A DNA stretch of 57,470 bases from Streptomyces sp. Ru72 (GTDB lineage Bacteria; Actinomycetota; Actinomycetes; Streptomycetales; Streptomycetaceae): NCBI RefSeq assembly GCF_002920635.1, contig NZ_PQSR01000042.1, forward strand, positions 1 to 57,470. The letters run 5' to 3'. The stretch's first letter is position 1. Every line of letters starts with the position of its first letter. The notes beneath the pieces are model-generated. The model saw only the letters and a list, made by a program, of their open reading frames with translations. It was not told the origin of the DNA and ran no database searches. Shown one piece after another: positions 54,596-57,470 of the stretch. The translations under genes and the position numbers were made by a program.

Positions 54596-55058
54596 TCACT
54601 CCGGGAGCGGCTGTGACGGGCGCGCTCCCGTGTACCGACCGCTGGGACGCATCCGCAGGCAGCGTTCCTCGTACTCCTCCAGGGTGTGGGGATCCATCCC
54701 GCGGTGCGTGCGTACGGCGAAGACGGTCTCGCCGGCCGTGGCGTCCATGCCCGAAGACGCCGTGAACACGGCGAGGGCCAGGTCGACGTCGCCGTGCAGG
54801 GGGGTGTGGCGGGCCGCGGTGGACGCGACGTCCCGGGCCGCGGCCAGCGCGGGTGCCGCGGACGGCAGGTCCTCCAGGGCCGCGAAAAGGGCGCGCGCGA
54901 GGGTCCTCGCCGGGATACAGGCGGTGTCCGAGTCCGGGAATCCGGCGCCCGGCCCGCAGTTCGTCGGCGACGACGGGAGCGGCGGTGCCTCGGCCCAGGA
55001 CCTCGAGAAGCATCCGGTGCGCCAGGCTGCTGGCCGCACCGTGCAACGGCCCCTCCAG
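54596..55058 (-). pseudogene. Citrate synthase-like remnant, C-terminal half, frameshifted
   Basis: The minus strand shows the C-terminal half of a citrate synthase family protein. It begins at LEGPLHGAAS and continues through GRRIPGLGHRLYPGEDPRA in one frame. After the CG-repeat run at 54891-54899 the homology continues in another frame (ALFAALEDLPSAAPALAAARDVAS, then DVDLALAVFTASSGMDATAGETVFAVRTHRGMDPHTLEEYEERCLR) to the stop at 54596. Two bases more in the CG run would restore the frame. The N-terminal half is absent. It is judged a pseudogene. Confidence 0.75.
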
Positions 55059-55200
55059 CGGCCTGCCGCGCGAGATGTTCATCCCTACCTTCGCGACGGC
55101 CCGGGTGGTCGGCTGGAGCGCCAACATCCTGGAACAGGCGGAAGGCTCCACGATCATCCGCCCGGCGGCCCGGTATGTCGGCCCGGAACCGCCGGTGGCT
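55059..55200 (+). pseudogene. Citrate synthase remnant, extreme C-terminus, on the opposite strand
   Basis: The plus strand reads GLPREMFIPTFATARVVGWS, then ANILEQAEGSTIIRPAARYVGPEPP. This matches the closing segment of a second citrate synthase family protein (family pattern: MFTP-type start, FAxAR, GW, EQ, RP-x-ARYVGP). The N-terminal part is missing; it abuts the minus-strand remnant at about 55059 without a gap. The frame runs on without a stop until 55362, so the original end is also lost. Confidence 0.7.
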
Positions 55201-55292
55201 GTGCCGGCGGTGGCAGGAGGGTCGGATGACCATCGGGCCTCGATGCTGTTCGCATCGAGGCCACGGGTGGAAGGGCGGATGAGCGCCCGTCC

Positions 55293-55616
55293 TCATGCTT
55301 CGGGGATGTCGGCCTTCGCGTGGAGCAGTGTTTCGCGGCTGATGACGACGATCCGTTCATAGTCCGCCCGTGAGGCGTCGGGCGGCAGCTCCGCGTCAAG
55401 AGCATCCGTGGCCTCTGTGCCGATGACGGCGAAGTTGCCGTCGCTCAGCTCGAAGATGTCGGGGCAGCTCTGGCCCGAGACGCTGCCGCGCTCCCGGGGC
55501 GAGGCGCCGACTCGACGCACGATCTTCAAGTCCGTTCCTAGCCTGGTCGAGGGACGGGCCGAGGGGTGCGTGGGACGCTGCACGGGCTGATGGCCTCCTT
55601 CGTCCGGATAGCTCAT
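55293..55616 (-). CDS. Small hypothetical protein of a streptomycete family
   Basis: A 107-residue protein. The conserved-looking core CPDIFELSDGNFAVIGTEATD then ELPPDASRADYERIVVISRETLLHAKADIPEA recurs in Streptomyces small proteins near regulators (recollection). The first 40 residues are variable. No function is known. ATG 55616 has no good Shine-Dalgarno; a later in-frame start is possible. It precedes nothing on its strand and lies beside the citrate synthase remnants. Confidence 0.65.
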   Translation of the reverse strand: MSYPDEGGHQPVQRPTHPSARPSTRLGTDLKIVRRVGASPRERGSVSGQSCPDIFELSDGNFAVIGTEATDALDAELPPDASRADYERIVVISRETLLHAKADIPEA

Positions 55617-55781
55617 GAGGGGGCCCGGAAGAACTCATGAGTGGCCGCCGGTCCTCGTGGGCAAGGCAGCCCTGCACAGGGAATGTGAAGCTTGCGGAAT
55701 GTTTCACCGCATCAGACTCGGGGAAGACTACAGCCCGCGCCAGTCACGCGTCTTCCCATCCATACCGTGAGTTGACGTCCG

Positions 55782-56297
55782 TCACTCCTCTGGCAGTTCT
55801 CCCACCACCCACCACTGCTCGCCGTCCTCCTGCTCCCGCACCAGGGCGTCCATGTCGCGGACCAAGTCGTCCGTCAACGTGCCCAGCCTGGCTTCCTCGG
55901 ACGAGGCGGGCAGGCTCTCGCGATGGTGGCGCGTGGCCGCCCAGTACTCGCGGAAGATGTCGTTGCGGCAGATCATCCGAAGGTGCCCGTACAGCTCGTT
56001 GAGACTCAGCGCCCCGATTCGGTGGTAATACAGAGCGTTGATATACAGGGCGTTGGCGAAGAGGTACTGGCGCTGCCTGTCCGGTGGGACGTCCGTGTCG
56101 TACGTGTCCAGGACGGCTGCCAGCGCGGGGTCGTCCATGGCCTTGCACAACAACTCGAAGTGGAGCCGGTGCTGCTCCACGAGCGCTGCGCGTTTGCGCT
56201 GGCGCGAGCCCCAACCGGTCATGGCGCCGAAGGCGGCTGCCAGCTTCGCCCTGGAGAGGGAGCCAAGCCCCCGTATGCCGGAGCTCTGTGTGACCAT
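55782..56297 (-). CDS. DUF6082-like protein
   Basis: A 171-residue soluble, helical protein. It begins MVTQSSGIRGLGSLSRAKLAAA and has EQHRLHFELLCKAMDDPALAAVLDTYD, LFANALYINALYYHRIGALSLNELYGHLRMICRNDIFREYW and a terminal EQWWVVGELPEE. This pattern resembles Streptomyces DUF6082 proteins, which occur as multiple paralogs in accessory regions. It is a weak or unknown function. ATG 56297 follows GGGGGTTG. It is on the same strand as the preceding small gene, so the two may form an accessory unit. Confidence 0.7.
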   Translation of the reverse strand: MVTQSSGIRGLGSLSRAKLAAAFGAMTGWGSRQRKRAALVEQHRLHFELLCKAMDDPALAAVLDTYDTDVPPDRQRQYLFANALYINALYYHRIGALSLNELYGHLRMICRNDIFREYWAATRHHRESLPASSEEARLGTLTDDLVRDMDALVREQEDGEQWWVVGELPEE

Positions 56298-56667
56298 GTC
56301 AACCCCCGAATCAGGCGACCGTCCGCCGGTCGTCGGGTGCGGGTCGACTGGTGGGGACCGGCGAGCGATGGGCGGCGCGCTTGCCGTCTCCCAGGGTGCC
56401 GAGCGGCTCTGATCGGCCGGGAGGCGGAGAGGAGGCGCACGGAGGGAAGCGAGGGTCGCACGCTCCTGCGCCATGCCCAACGTCTGCCCCGCAAGTGGTG
56501 CTAACAATCGTTCACTTCGCGGGCTTTCCCCGCACTCGTATCCTGGGTCGGCATTCAATCCTCGTAAGAGAGCCGACCCGTTGCGGCGTGAGCCGGTCCG
56601 CGAGCCGTCCCCGTACGGCCGCCGGTCCGCGCGCCGGCGGGCGCACGGGTGTGAAAAGGGGCGCACA
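56298..56667. other. Intergenic region upstream of the CobW gene
   Basis: 370 bases with no convincing gene, palindrome or known metal-regulator box. Some lower-GC stretches occur near 56500-56560. Confidence 0.4.
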
Positions 56668-57470
56668 GTGACCCAGTCGTCGAGTCCACAACAGATACCG
56701 GTCGTCGTACTCGCCGGATTTCTGGGCTCCGGCAAGACCACCCTGCTCAACCACCTCCTCCACCACAGCGGGGGCAGCCGCATCGGGGCCGTCGTCAACG
56801 ACTTCGGGGCCATCGAGATCGACGCGATGGCCGTCGCCGGGGCCCTCGGGGACTCCACCGTCTCCCTCGGCAACGGGTGCCTGTGCTGCGCCGTCGACGC
56901 GAGCGAGCTCGATCTCTACCTCGATCGTCTCGCCCAGCCCTCCGCCGGCATCGACGTCATCGTCATCGAGGCCAGCGGACTCGCCGAACCTCGGGAGCTG
57001 GTCCGCATGGTGCTGGCCAGCGAGCAGCCGCGCGTCGTCTACGGCGGGCTCGTCGAGGTCGTCGACGCCGTGGAGTTCGACGCCACCCGCGAGAGGCATC
57101 CCGAACTCGACCGCCATCTCGCCCTCGCCGACCTCGTCGTCGTCAACAAGACCGACCGAGCCGAGGACAGCGAGCGGGTTCTGCGGCTGGTGCGCTCGCT
57201 CGCCGACCGTGCCGCCGTCGTCCCGGCCGCCTACGGGCGCATCGACCCGGAGTTCCTCTTCGACTGCCGGCCGGCCGAGGAACGCGTCGGGCAGCTGTCC
57301 TTCGACGACATCCCCCGACAGGACGGTCACGGGCAGGGGCACGACGAGGCGCACCACGCCCATCTGCACACCGCGTACGACAGCCTGTCCTTCCGCTCCG
57401 ACGTGCCCATGAACCCCCGCCGGCTGCTGGACTTCCTCGACAGTCGCCCCGAGGGCCTGTACCGGATCAA
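56668..57470 (+). CDS. CobW/G3E-family P-loop GTPase, partial at window end
   Basis: The N-terminal 267 residues of a metallochaperone-type GTPase. Walker A is GSGKTT at 20-25, GCLCC lies at 70-74 (C71, C73, C74) as the metal-binding motif, EASGLAEP is the Walker B/switch region, and NKTD gives guanine specificity. A His-rich patch (GHGQGHDEAHHAHLH) precedes the C-terminal domain. It delivers Zn, Co or another metal to a client; which one is not predictable, and I see no Zur box upstream. GTG 56668 follows AAAAGGGG. The gene continues past base 57470. Confidence 0.92.
   Translation, partial: MTQSSSPQQIPVVVLAGFLGSGKTTLLNHLLHHSGGSRIGAVVNDFGAIEIDAMAVAGALGDSTVSLGNGCLCCAVDASELDLYLDRLAQPSAGIDVIVIEASGLAEPRELVRMVLASEQPRVVYGGLVEVVDAVEFDATRERHPELDRHLALADLVVVNKTDRAEDSERVLRLVRSLADRAAVVPAAYGRIDPEFLFDCRPAEERVGQLSFDDIPRQDGHGQGHDEAHHAHLHTAYDSLSFRSDVPMNPRRLLDFLDSRPEGLYRI

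Overview
The window reads as a Streptomyces chromosomal core region. The base composition is very GC-rich with GC-rich third codon positions, GTG starts are common, and Streptomyces landmark genes lie in order: lexA, nrdR-nrdJ, rnhB, the sporulation regulator whiH, the principal sigma factor hrdB, and the second GyrB-type gene, parE. I recall this order from the S. coelicolor SCO58xx region; that comparison is from memory and was not computed.

Layout. (1) 1-4.65 kb: part of an NRPS-independent siderophore pathway (diaminobutyrate aminotransferase, IucA/IucC synthetase, GNAT acyltransferase). (2) 4.8-12 kb: DNA damage and nucleotide supply: a DinG/XPD-type helicase, lexA with an SOS box, and divergent nrdR-nrdJ (B12-dependent ribonucleotide reductase) with two NrdR boxes one 31-bp step apart. 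(3) 12-19 kb: small housekeeping and accessory genes (TerD, YdbC-like, histidine phosphatase, ADP-ribosylglycohydrolase), a TetR/MFS efflux pair with two operators, rnhB, and an unusual 200-residue protein. (4) 19-23 kb: a non-coding degenerate repeat array, an orphan gene, and a RecQ helicase fused to a phosphoribosyltransferase-like tail. (5) 23-28.3 kb: an ABC exporter translationally coupled to a large secreted beta-propeller/phosphoesterase. (6) 28.5-33.4 kb: a DUF4192 gene behind a pair of divergent perfect DnaA boxes, a glycogen-debranching-type enzyme and a Nudix/winged-helix protein. (7) 33.6-42.5 kb: an ABC ATPase-permease fusion, whiH, hrdB, a trypsin-like protease, a DUF7455 protein and parE. 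(8) 42.7-53.5 kb: sensing and transport: a NarL-type two-component pair followed by DUF485 and a sodium/solute (acetate-type) symporter, then a NitT/TauT-type ABC cassette lying between two paralogous CitB-type response regulators, only one of which has a kinase beside it. (9) 53.6-57.5 kb: a sucrase/ferredoxin-like protein under a near-consensus iron box, two broken citrate synthase C-terminal halves joined head to head, two accessory small genes, and the start of a CobW-type GTPase.

Links between genes. Iron shows up at both ends: siderophore synthesis on the left, an iron-box gene on the right. lexA, the DinG-like helicase, nrdRJ, recQ, rnhB and parE give the region a strong DNA-metabolism flavour, and the DnaA-box pair could tie it to replication control. 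Many starts lie only 6-8 bases behind a TANNNT -10 element, which suggests frequent leaderless transcripts. Functions are assigned from recognisable motifs only; no database search was possible.
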